Of a stretch of DNA of 39,318 nt, positions 24,226-32,380 are shown one piece after another. The stretch's first letter is position 1; each line of letters begins with the position of its first letter. The notes under the pieces were generated by a model. It was not told the DNA's origin and did not search any database. It worked only from the letters and a program-made list of their open reading frames with translations. The stretch is from Kiritimatiellia bacterium (GTDB lineage: Bacteria > Verrucomicrobiota > Kiritimatiellia > RFP12 > UBA1067): the NCBI GenBank assembly GCA_027858965.1, contig JAQIBS010000014.1:1-39318 (forward strand), given 5' to 3'. The position numbers were made by a program, and so were the translations under genes.

Positions 24226-24575
24226 TTAATTTTTAGGTCTTATTCCTGATTCTGATCTGATTCGGAGAATCTTTCCGCTGATTGTTCTGGGAAGTTTGTC
24301 CACGAAAACTATGATACGCGGATATTTATAGTACGCGGTGGTATGGCGCACGTGATCCTGTTTGTCAAAGCGCTGTTCTGGTAATATCCCCTGAATAAAC
24401 CTATAGGGATGTTCCGGTTGATACGGATGACGATCTGGCCGGTCTGGTTGCTGCTGTATTGCTTTCCATCTGCATCGACAACATCGTAGGCAAAATTGAA
24501 ACTTTCAGGAATAACAATACGAAATTGCTCATAAAACTGATCGTAGCTGCTGAAATCGGTTTTTCTGATATAATA
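24226..24575 (-). pseudogene. Deleted remnant of an AMP-forming acyl-CoA synthetase
   Basis: Three separated parts of a medium-chain acyl-CoA/acetate-CoA-ligase-like enzyme lie side by side. The N-terminal phrase [24 protein letters not shown] passes directly into [15 protein letters not shown] and PIGLFRGYY from the second half of the enzyme. After a frame change comes the C-terminal signature [27 protein letters not shown], ending at a TAA (24226-24228). In intact enzymes of about 550 residues these are hundreds of residues apart, so at least two large deletions and a frameshift are present. The phosphopantetheine-lysine segment SGKILR is still readable, indicating fairly recent decay. Confidence 0.75.
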
Positions 24576-24907
24576 TTCTCGGCTGCATTTGTAAGCTTGC
24601 CTTCCAAAATAAAGTACTATTTCAAATAACAGCCTAAGAATATCATGGAGTTGGATTGGAGACAATATATCTTTTCAGACAGGTGCATTTCAGATGATAG
24701 CTTTGCTGAGCGTGTAGCTGGTTTTGAGGTAGGGTATGAAAATAAGGGATGCGTTTCCGCCTTCACCCCGCAAGGAGGGTCTCACAAGTCGTAGTGTTTG
24801 AGGTGAAATAGTTTAGAGGCGAAAGATCTTGGAGATGAAAAATGACGGCATGTATAGGGATGTTTTAGTAACAGGGTTCAAGGTGTATGGTTGTGTCCGA
24901 ACCGCTT
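24576..24907. other. 332-bp gap without a recognisable gene
   Basis: This stretch lies between the acyl-CoA synthetase remnant and the stop codon of the sigma-54 regulator, both on the minus strand. I see no gene, tRNA or clear terminator. It may hold further decayed sequence of the synthetase locus. Confidence 0.4.
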
Positions 24908-26320
24908 TTACAGCTCAGGGTCTACAAGACCGAGCCTTTCCATTTTATAGCGAAGGATGCGGCGAGTCGTTCCGAGGCTTTTGGCGGCATGCGTCTGTAT
25001 ACCAGCAGCCTGTTGCAGGGCATCGGCTATCAGTTGACGCTCGTAGGTGCTGACAGCATTTTCGAGGGTCAGGCCTTGCTTGAGAGGCGAGACAGCCGCA
25101 GAGACCGTGGGAATGTCTGGTTCTATCACAGCCGCAGTGCCGTCCGCTGGCTCGGCGTGAAACTCTTCCGGTAGCTGTGAAACGGAGATCACTGGCTCGC
25201 GGCCGTGGAGCACTAGCACACGTTCGACTACATTTCGTAATTCGCGGACATTTCCGGGCCAAGCATACGAGCACAGCTGGCACATGGCCTTGGTTTCAAA
25301 CCCGTGGGTTACGGCGTGCAGGTCGGGTCCAAGCTTCCTCAAAAAATGCGTGAGTAGCAGGGGAATGTCATCACGCCGCTCGCGGAGCGGAGGCAGACGG
25401 ATCTGTACTACGTTGAGGCGGTAGTAGAGATCTTCGCGGAATCTCCCTTCAGCAGTTTCTTTGCGCAAGTCCCGGGCTGTGGCCGCGACGATGCGGGCGT
25501 TGGTGCAAACCAGTCGGGTTCCGCCGACCCGCATGAATTCGCGCTCTTGCAGCACACGCAGTAGCTTGACTTGCGTGGCTGTTGATATCTCCCCAATCTC
25601 ATCAAAAAACAGGGTTCCCGATCCGGCTAGTTCAAATCGTCCGGGTTTCTGACGGTTGGCATTGGTGAACGCGCCTTTTTCGTGTCCGAACAACTCGCTC
25701 TCCAGCAAGTTCTCGGAGAGTGCGGCGCAATGGACGGCGACGAACGGTTCATTGTGGCGAGGGCTCTGCGCGTGCAACAGGCGGGCGGCAAGTTCCTTGC
25801 CTGTTCCACTCTCGCCTTGAATCAGCACGGTGGCATCGGTTACGGAAGCCTGTCGCAGCTGGCTAATTGCGGCTGAAAAAGCAGGACTGCGCCCGACTAT
25901 CTGTTGCGTTGGAAAGGCTGCTGACAGTTCGGTCTCCAAGACGGCGACTTGTCGATGGAGTCGTTTGGTCTCGAGCGCCCGTCGCACTAGATGGAGGATG
26001 TTATCCACGTCGAACGGTTTGCTGACAAAATCGACAGCTCCTTGGCGGATGGCCTCGACTATGGGTGGAATGGCAGTCGACGCACTGACCATAATGACGG
26101 GCAGATCGGGTTGGTCGACATGAATCTGACGCAACAGATCGATTCCGGTTCGACCGGGCATTACTACATCAAGAAGGACAAGATCCACCTGTTCGCGCGA
26201 CAGTACCATTTGAGCCTCATCCGCCGTGGCGGCCGAGAATACGGAGTACTCGCGCGAGAAAATTTGTCTCAGGGCTTCGCGACTACCCTGCTCATCGTCA
26301 ACAATCAAGAGTTTCTGCAT
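24908..26320 (-). CDS. Sigma-54 dependent response regulator (NtrC family)
   Basis: A 470-residue activator with the classic three-part layout. A receiver domain (1-120) has phosphoacceptor Asp 51 in LLLDVVMPG and Lys 101. An AAA+ domain (about 140-375) has Walker A GESGTGKE (169-176), Walker B GTLFFDE (235-241) and arginine fingers in the usual region. A Fis-type helix-turn-helix closes the protein (AAKSLGTTRRILRYKMERLGL). The sigma-54 contacting loop reads GAFTNA (216-221) instead of GAFTGA, keeping the Thr. GGAGGGAGG lies just upstream of ATG 26320. It overlaps the soluble kinase gene by 23 nt and is the last gene of the ketosynthase operon. A sigma-54 promoter at 32287, in front of the divergent FadL-like gene, is its likely target. 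Confidence 0.93.
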   Translation of the reverse strand: MQKLLIVDDEQGSREALRQIFSREYSVFSAATADEAQMVLSREQVDLVLLDVVMPGRTGIDLLRQIHVDQPDLPVIMVSASTAIPPIVEAIRQGAVDFVSKPFDVDNILHLVRRALETKRLHRQVAVLETELSAAFPTQQIVGRSPAFSAAISQLRQASVTDATVLIQGESGTGKELAARLLHAQSPRHNEPFVAVHCAALSENLLESELFGHEKGAFTNANRQKPGRFELAGSGTLFFDEIGEISTATQVKLLRVLQEREFMRVGGTRLVCTNARIVAATARDLRKETAEGRFREDLYYRLNVVQIRLPPLRERRDDIPLLLTHFLRKLGPDLHAVTHGFETKAMCQLCSYAWPGNVRELRNVVERVLVLHGREPVISVSQLPEEFHAEPADGTAAVIEPDIPTVSAAVSPLKQGLTLENAVSTYERQLIADALQQAAGIQTHAAKSLGTTRRILRYKMERLGLVDPEL

Positions 26321-28298
26321 GATGCGGGCCTCCCTCCAATGGCAGTGTGATGGTTATTGTTGTTCCCTGCTCTGTCGTATCGACATCGATGCGGCCGCCA
26401 TGGTCGACGACTGCGCGTCGCGCTAGCGGTAACCCCAGTCCCAGTCCGCGCAACTTGGTGGTGCTGAACGGTGAAAAAAGTTTGCCTAGCATGTCCTGGG
26501 CGATGCCCGCCCCGTTGTCGCTAATTGCACATACGAGGGCACGGTGGTCATCAATGTCGGCGCAACGAACGTGTAGGCACATGCGCGGTGACGGACGGTC
26601 GAGAACCGCCTCATGCGCGTTGGCGAGCACATGGGCAAGGCCGTCAATCAACGCGTCGGCATCGGCGGCAAGTGTTGGCAAGTGCTCCTGAATCTCACAC
26701 GTCACGATGCATTTATCTGATCCCGTCAGTTGTTTGGCACGAGCACATGCCTGCGCCACGAGCTCACTCGGTGTAATCGGGCGGAAAACGAGTTTGGGCG
26801 GATGTGCGAACGTGTTGATTTGCGTGATAATCGCATTCAGGCGGCCGACCTCTCCGGTGACGATATCGAAGAACTGTTGGCGAAACTCAGGATCGGTGTA
26901 CCGCTCGGGTAGAAGCTGCGCGAAGGTGCTGATAGCAACCAGAGGGTTACGTACCTCGTGTGACATTGCGGCTGCGAGATCATTCCAGAACGTATGGCGC
27001 TCCAACTCCTCCCGCTCCTCTCGCAGCAACCGTTCATGCGAAATGTCGGAGAGCAACAATATCGCTCCCAGAGAGGTTCCGTCGTTGCCGATACGGTGTG
27101 ATTCGGCCCGGATTGTACGCCGGCTCGCGGAGTCAGTCCATTTGATTGGCGCGGGTGTGGCCCCATCCCGGATTGTCTGCAGGATCATGTCGGCCATCCG
27201 ACTGCCCGACTTTTCCACAGGGCGGTTAATGGTTTCTGCGGCGGACACACCCAGGATCTGTTCCGCCGCACGGTTGAACCAGCGGACCACGCCATCCTCC
27301 GATACGGCCAGAATACCGATGGGAATGGCTTCCAGAAGATTTTCCGCCAGTGTTTTCTGGACGGCCAGTTCTTCAACCAGCAGTGCATTTTCCAGCAGTG
27401 TGGCGACTTGCTCGCCGATGAAGGTTAGATCGGTCAGGTCACGCGACGCAAATGGAATGCCCGTGGAGCGGTATCCGACGAAGATCCAGCCGAGCAGGCC
27501 GCGTTTACCGAGTAACGGGACGATGATTTCGGCACCTGCCTCATCCAGTACGTGTTGCAGCAGCCGGCGGTCACGGAAGTCATCGACATGAGCCAAATTT
27601 GTGCGGCAGACAAGATGCGCGTGGCGTTCAAGCCAGTGTACGAACCGATCAGACGGTTTAAATGATAGCGAGCCGGTGTTGTCGAGACAGCGGAGCCCTG
27701 CCCACAAACGGTAATCCGCCTCGTCATGCAAACACGCGAACACACCGACGCGTGCGAATCGACCGGCGGTTGCGATGCCCTCAACCAATTGGTCGAGGAG
27801 TTTCTGGACATCGTGAAAATGGCGTGAAGCGCGCCATAATTCATATAGGGGTGCGAGATTCAGACCCTGTTCGTCCGTCGGCGGTAGTGGTGCCGTCGTG
27901 CAGATGGAACGCTGCTGTCGCAACACGTTTAACTCTTCTTGAGCCTGATGCAGAAGGATAGTTTGGCGAAGGGTTCGGCGCAGGCGATCAGCGGGCACAT
28001 CCAACGGTTCCACTGCGAACACGCCCACCTCGTGACAGGCCAGGAAAGGGTCAGACTCCGGCACGCCGAAAGCGACGGTTTCGGCGCGTGCCTCGGGTGC
28101 TGCATCACCGAGGGCTGCTTCGGCTTCAGGATGCCGCAAATCGAGTAGCAGAACCGCGGGTGTCCTTTGTTCGTGCGTCCACTCCCCGCGGTTGGAGGTT
28201 ACGTGAATGTCGGCCAATCCGCCTACGGCCCGAGTCAGTCGTTGGGCCAGTTTTAAATCGCATGTTAACAATAAACACGTTGTTGCAGATGTTGTCAT
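26298..28298 (-). CDS. Soluble GAF-PAS sensor histidine kinase
   Basis: A 666-residue kinase without membrane helices. The N-terminus (1-115) looks like a degenerate receiver domain (LLLDLRHPEAE around Asp 53). A GAF-like domain (about 150-310) and a PAS domain (about 315-425, with IPIGILAVSEDGVVRWFN) follow. The HisKA segment has phosphoacceptor His 447 in AMSHEVRNPL. The HATPase domain carries DNGAGI and GLGLGLPLARR. It shares the phrase QLLPERYTDPEFR with the membrane kinase encoded just upstream, so the two kinase cores are paralogues. Its ATG overlaps the stop of the membrane kinase gene (ATGA), and its own end overlaps the regulator gene. It probably feeds the same sigma-54 regulator from a cytoplasmic signal. 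Confidence 0.92.
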   Translation of the reverse strand: MTTSATTCLLLTCDLKLAQRLTRAVGGLADIHVTSNRGEWTHEQRTPAVLLLDLRHPEAEAALGDAAPEARAETVAFGVPESDPFLACHEVGVFAVEPLDVPADRLRRTLRQTILLHQAQEELNVLRQQRSICTTAPLPPTDEQGLNLAPLYELWRASRHFHDVQKLLDQLVEGIATAGRFARVGVFACLHDEADYRLWAGLRCLDNTGSLSFKPSDRFVHWLERHAHLVCRTNLAHVDDFRDRRLLQHVLDEAGAEIIVPLLGKRGLLGWIFVGYRSTGIPFASRDLTDLTFIGEQVATLLENALLVEELAVQKTLAENLLEAIPIGILAVSEDGVVRWFNRAAEQILGVSAAETINRPVEKSGSRMADMILQTIRDGATPAPIKWTDSASRRTIRAESHRIGNDGTSLGAILLLSDISHERLLREEREELERHTFWNDLAAAMSHEVRNPLVAISTFAQLLPERYTDPEFRQQFFDIVTGEVGRLNAIITQINTFAHPPKLVFRPITPSELVAQACARAKQLTGSDKCIVTCEIQEHLPTLAADADALIDGLAHVLANAHEAVLDRPSPRMCLHVRCADIDDHRALVCAISDNGAGIAQDMLGKLFSPFSTTKLRGLGLGLPLARRAVVDHGGRIDVDTTEQGTTITITLPLEGGPHHAETLDC

Positions 28299-30826
28299 GC
28301 CTCTCCTTTCTGTTCCTGATTATTATTTTCGCCTGAGGCATCAAGTAACGGCAACAGGACGCAAAAGCATGTACCCTTCCCTGGTGAGCTTACCACGTCG
28401 ATCACCCCCTGATGTTCGAGGATAATTCCATGTGCGACCGAAAGGCCCAGGCCTGTGCCATTGGCCTTGGTTGTGAAAAAGGGGTCAAAGATCCGTTGCC
28501 AGTTATCCGGTTCAATACCTGATCCGGTATCTTGTATCCGCACCTCAATCCACACGTCGGTGTCCTGTTGCCCATCAGGCCAGAGCTGCGTCGGTTGGCC
28601 GATTGTGTGCGTCGACACGGTCAGCGTGCCGCCGCTCTCCATGGCGTCAATGCCGTTGAGAAACAAATTCAGGAATACCTGTCCGAGCAGGTGGTTGTCG
28701 CCGAGCAGTCGGTCACACCCGGCGTTGTAATGACGTTCGAACAGTAATCCTTTGGATTTTATTTGCTGGATGGCCAGGTGCCAGGCGTGATCCAACGTCA
28801 GGTGCAACGATAGGGGGGCCAGCTTGGGTTTTGCCGGACGGGAGAAGTTAAGCAATTGCGTAACGATTGTGTTGATACGATCGACTTCGTTTCCAAGCAA
28901 CGGGGTGAAGGTGTTACGGAACTCGGGGTCGTCGTATCGGCTGGGCAAGAGTTGGACGAACGTTTTGAGACAGACCAGCGGATTTTTGATCTCATGTGCC
29001 ATTCCGGCGGCCAGCGTGCCGATGCTCGCCAGCCGGTCGCTACGCCGGATCTGCTCCTCTAACTTGCGGATGGCAGAGGTGTCCTGTATTACCAGCAATA
29101 CGCCTGCTGCGACACGGCCGTCGCCTCCAAAGACAGCGGTTGCGAAACGGACTGCCTGTTTGTCTGGCGACTGCGGATGCAGGATCAGGTCCTGGTCGCG
29201 CATATCGTGGCCGGAAACAAGACTGGTGTGCAACTCATTCCAAATCGGTTCGGGTAGAAGGTCCTTCGCAGGACGGCCCATGACGGCCTCGGTTTTGGTC
29301 AAATGCAAAATACGCTGAGCTTCGCGGTTACACACCGTGATGCATCCCTCTGTGTTTGCTGCGACGACTCCGGTTACGAGATTGTCGAGCAGAACCTCGT
29401 TGTACATCCGCGCATCCTCAAGACGCGTGTAGAGGGTGGCGTTCTCAAGTGCAATTCCCATTTGGTCGCCGAGGTGCATGAGCGCATCCTCTTCGCGTCT
29501 GCCGAAAATTCGTCCATTCAGACGGCGGCCGAGCAAGAGAAAGCCGATTAATCCATTATTTGATTTCAAGGCGACGGCGGCTTCGGCGTTTAACCGGGTA
29601 AGAGTATGCTCGGCTTGTATCCTCAAGATCGAGCCCCCGGCACGCCGCAACACATCGCGCAACAGCGGATAGCGTTCGACTTGTAAGGATTGCACCAGCG
29701 GCTCCGCCTTGTCGAGCATGTCAACGGTTTCGACAGCACCTAAGTGTGTGTGCAGCACAAACTGAACCCCGGAACGCAGGTAGATTCGCACATGGGAAAG
29801 TCCGAGTGACGTCTGTAGCAAGTGGCTGAAATCATGGAATAACGCGTCAACTGTCGTTATGGATTGCGCTAACTCGCCTCCGCGGTGCAGCAGATTGGAC
29901 ATATCGTCATGCCTCTCATCGAACAGTCGATTAGCCCTGTGTTGGAGGAGTTCTTTTGCTGGCGCAAAGGTTAAGGCGATTGCGATAGCCGCGACCACAT
30001 GGGCCGCGGTTTGCCGCAGGTTTTCCAAGACAAAAGGCAGATTGAGCATGAGCCGGAAGGTGAGGGCATACAGTAACGATAGAAAACCGATCAGAAGCGC
30101 ATACGTAATGGTGCGCCGCAATAATTCGCCGACGCCCATAATATGGCGGGTGGCGATCCCGTAGGCGATTACGCTGTGCCAGATTACGACCGTAATCGGC
30201 GTAACGCGTGCGCTCTGTGATGACCCCGTGAGCAGAGGGGTCACCAGAATGAGCAGGACACCCGGGACGAGCGCGAGAAACGAACCGAACGCCATAACCT
30301 GCAACTCCTTGTGGCAGACGCCTTCAGCCTGCGCCATAGACAGGTAAAAAGTTCGCACCAGGACTGCTACGGTAACGATCCAAAAACCGACAAATATAAT
30401 AAATCCCGGACCATAGGTCGGTTCCGCGAGCGCATTGGCCGCAGTCGAAAGATGCGCGCCGACGAGAAAGAAGCGGGTCTGACACAGAACGGCAATGGCG
30501 ATTGTAGTTGCAACCCACAACCATGATCGCCTCAACAGGTGGGCGAATGTCTCCTTTGGCCTCGCCACCGTGCCTTGCAATAGATGAAAAAATAATAGCA
30601 TTAACGAGCTTGCGACGCAGGCCTGGCGTATCCAGAACTCCAGCCACGCCTCAGACGACGTTGTCGAGCCGAAATATTGGCAGGACAGCCAGAGGGCGAT
30701 GATGATTGAAAGGATGGTGAATACGCGGTTTGCTAATCGGCGTATATGGGTGAAAAAAACGACCGCACCTAACAGCAGGTTGATCGCGATAACACTTGGC
30801 AGTGCGATGATGAAGAGGTTCGTCAT
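28295..30826 (-). CDS. 7TM membrane sensor histidine kinase with GAF and PAS domains
   Basis: An 843-residue kinase. About seven or eight hydrophobic segments occupy residues 1-290, matching the HisKA_7TM type of N-terminal region, which often senses lipophilic or small extracellular ligands. The helix exit RANRLFDERHDDMSN is typical. A GAF domain (about 320-465), a PAS domain (about 475-590), a HisKA domain with His 611 in AAGMAHEIKNPL and a HATPase domain (DTGSGIEP, GTGLGLSVAHG) follow. The overall plan is like PrsK-type and lipid-signal sensing kinases. Four-base ATGA overlaps join it to the ketosynthase gene upstream and the soluble kinase gene downstream, implying tight co-translation. 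The ligand is unknown; a fatty-acid-derived molecule is inferred from the neighbours. Confidence 0.92.
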   Translation of the reverse strand: MTNLFIIALPSVIAINLLLGAVVFFTHIRRLANRVFTILSIIIALWLSCQYFGSTTSSEAWLEFWIRQACVASSLMLLFFHLLQGTVARPKETFAHLLRRSWLWVATTIAIAVLCQTRFFLVGAHLSTAANALAEPTYGPGFIIFVGFWIVTVAVLVRTFYLSMAQAEGVCHKELQVMAFGSFLALVPGVLLILVTPLLTGSSQSARVTPITVVIWHSVIAYGIATRHIMGVGELLRRTITYALLIGFLSLLYALTFRLMLNLPFVLENLRQTAAHVVAAIAIALTFAPAKELLQHRANRLFDERHDDMSNLLHRGGELAQSITTVDALFHDFSHLLQTSLGLSHVRIYLRSGVQFVLHTHLGAVETVDMLDKAEPLVQSLQVERYPLLRDVLRRAGGSILRIQAEHTLTRLNAEAAVALKSNNGLIGFLLLGRRLNGRIFGRREEDALMHLGDQMGIALENATLYTRLEDARMYNEVLLDNLVTGVVAANTEGCITVCNREAQRILHLTKTEAVMGRPAKDLLPEPIWNELHTSLVSGHDMRDQDLILHPQSPDKQAVRFATAVFGGDGRVAAGVLLVIQDTSAIRKLEEQIRRSDRLASIGTLAAGMAHEIKNPLVCLKTFVQLLPSRYDDPEFRNTFTPLLGNEVDRINTIVTQLLNFSRPAKPKLAPLSLHLTLDHAWHLAIQQIKSKGLLFERHYNAGCDRLLGDNHLLGQVFLNLFLNGIDAMESGGTLTVSTHTIGQPTQLWPDGQQDTDVWIEVRIQDTGSGIEPDNWQRIFDPFFTTKANGTGLGLSVAHGIILEHQGVIDVVSSPGKGTCFCVLLPLLDASGENNNQEQKGEA

Positions 30827-32076
30827 CGCGGAGGCCTGCTGACGATGAGTGTGGTGTTGCCTCCGCCCATGCCATGTACGTTGATAAGGGCGTGTTCGAT
30901 CCGAGTCCGGCGTGCTTGCGGCACGTAGTCAAGATCACACGCCGGGTCGGGCGTTGTATAGTTGGCCGTCGGAGGGATCAGGTCATCGCGCATCGCGAGC
31001 GCGCAGGCGATCAGTTCTAAGGGGCCTGCCGCAGCGAGCGGATTGCCTGTGACCCCTTTGATGGACGAGACCGGGATGCGATAGGCGTGGCGACCGAGCG
31101 TGTTATGGAGCATGGCCGTCTCTACGCGGTCGATGACCGGGTCGCTTGGACCATGCGCGCACACGTAGTCGATCGCATCACCGCATAACCGTGCGTTAGC
31201 TAGGGCCAGTGTCATGCAGGTGCCTAGGCCTTCGGCCGGTTGTGTCCCGAACGTGTCGGGGTATGACGCGCCGCCGCACACTTCCATCCAGATGTGTGCG
31301 CCGCGGGCACGCGCGTGAGCCAGACTTTCAAGTACCACAACACCCGCACCCTCGCCTAAAATGCCGCCGTCTCGGTCACGGTCAAAGGGGCGGCTGGCGT
31401 GTTGCGGGTCGTTATTGCGGGCCGAGGACAGCCGGCTTGCACAAAAGGCGCCACAGGTGGTTGCGGTGATCGATGCATCGGTTCCACCGGCAATCGCAAT
31501 ATCCGCTCGCCCTGTCTGGATAGCGGCGGTTGCCGCCAGCACTGCGTCCGATCCCGCTTTGCACGCCGTTGCCACCGTCTGAAAAGCTACGCGCGTACCT
31601 AAATATTGGGATAACGTGGCGGACACGGCATGCGGTTGAGAGGCCCAAACCTGTCCCGGTCGCACTCGGTCTGTGATACCATCCTGTACGATGTATGCAA
31701 CCCGCTGGACCACCTCGATGGCGCTGGTGCTGACGCCAATGGACACACTCACCGGGCGAACGGTTTTCTCTATGGCGCTGCCTAACGTCGCGTCTGCCAG
31801 TGCCATATCTAATGCGGCTAAGGCAAATTGCGTGTGCCTCGCCATGCGCTTCCACTTGACAGACGGTGGAAAAAAATGCTTGGGGTCAAATCCCTTCACT
31901 TCGGCAGCAATGCGATTTGGAAACTTGGATGCATCGAATAAAGTGATAGGCCCAACCCCGGATTGCCCCTCGAGCAGGGTTCTCCAAAAGTCGGCTACAC
32001 CTATACCGTTGGCCGCAACGACTCCGATTCCGGTGACGACTGCGCGACGTTCGTCGTTATAGTAGATATTATTCAT
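30823..32076 (-). CDS. FabF-type beta-ketoacyl synthase with an atypical active site
   Basis: A 417-residue thiolase-fold condensing enzyme of the KAS I/II group. The nucleophile Cys 172 lies in TACKAGSDA, His 308 in CAHGPSDPVID, and the C-terminal glycine loop HGMGGGN is present. The second catalytic His, normally in TGH-LxAAG, is replaced by Asn 345 (TGNPLAAAG). This gives a Cys-His-Asn set like that of KAS III. The residues around Cys 172 and the GPSD motif also differ from housekeeping FabF. No acyl carrier protein, reductase or dehydratase gene is adjacent, so this is not a fatty-acid synthesis cluster. It is the first gene of an operon with two kinases and a response regulator. It could make or transfer a signalling lipid, or act as an acyl-binding sensor. 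No clear ribosome site precedes ATG 32076. Confidence 0.88.
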   Translation of the reverse strand: MNNIYYNDERRAVVTGIGVVAANGIGVADFWRTLLEGQSGVGPITLFDASKFPNRIAAEVKGFDPKHFFPPSVKWKRMARHTQFALAALDMALADATLGSAIEKTVRPVSVSIGVSTSAIEVVQRVAYIVQDGITDRVRPGQVWASQPHAVSATLSQYLGTRVAFQTVATACKAGSDAVLAATAAIQTGRADIAIAGGTDASITATTCGAFCASRLSSARNNDPQHASRPFDRDRDGGILGEGAGVVVLESLAHARARGAHIWMEVCGGASYPDTFGTQPAEGLGTCMTLALANARLCGDAIDYVCAHGPSDPVIDRVETAMLHNTLGRHAYRIPVSSIKGVTGNPLAAAGPLELIACALAMRDDLIPPTANYTTPDPACDLDYVPQARRTRIEHALINVHGMGGGNTTLIVSRPPR

Positions 32077-32380
32077 AATTTTGACTATTAGTTTCGCATT
32101 AATACGGGGTGATTGTCTACTCCAAAAGGGATAAGTTGTTCAAAATTGTGCATTTAGGGCCAAAGCATGAATAATATTCTGAAACTGTACGTTTTTGGAC
32201 ACGAGCATATGCAGTTTTTTGGTTTACAGGTGCCGATTCTGCAATAAAGCGACATCCCTGCATCACAAAAATGATCCATAGTATAATGGCATAGATTGTG
32301 CAAGTATAGAAAAAGGTTATTAGTTTGGTATAGGGGAGTTCGGATTTGTACGGGCGAGGCATTATAAAGGATAATATTTT
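32077..32380. promoter_or_regulatory. Divergent control region between ketosynthase operon and FadL-like gene
   Basis: This 304-bp gap must contain the promoters of both units. It holds the sigma-54 promoter at 32287-32302, directed at the FadL-like gene. Upstream, at distances usual for activator sites, lie the palindrome GCATATGC (32205-32212) and the arms AAACTG (32182-32187) and CAGTTT (32212-32217). No sigma-54 motif with correct spacing was found for the ketosynthase operon. The open frame that crosses this gap on the minus strand is not credible. Confidence 0.45.
32287..32302 (+). promoter_or_regulatory. Sigma-54 (RpoN) promoter of the FadL-like gene
   Basis: TGGCATAGATTGTGCA matches the -24/-12 consensus TGGCACGNNNNTTGCW, with GG and GC separated by exactly 10 bp. 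Only the central and the -13 region positions deviate. It points to the FadL-like gene, whose start codon is 79 bp further on; an AAAGGA ribosome site lies between. The nearby sigma-54 activator at 24908-26320 makes this assignment plausible. Confidence 0.7.

Noticed and set aside
26707-27591. 294-codon open frame opposite the soluble kinase gene
   Set aside because: Arg- and Ser-rich shadow frame of a GC-rich kinase gene; no family motif.
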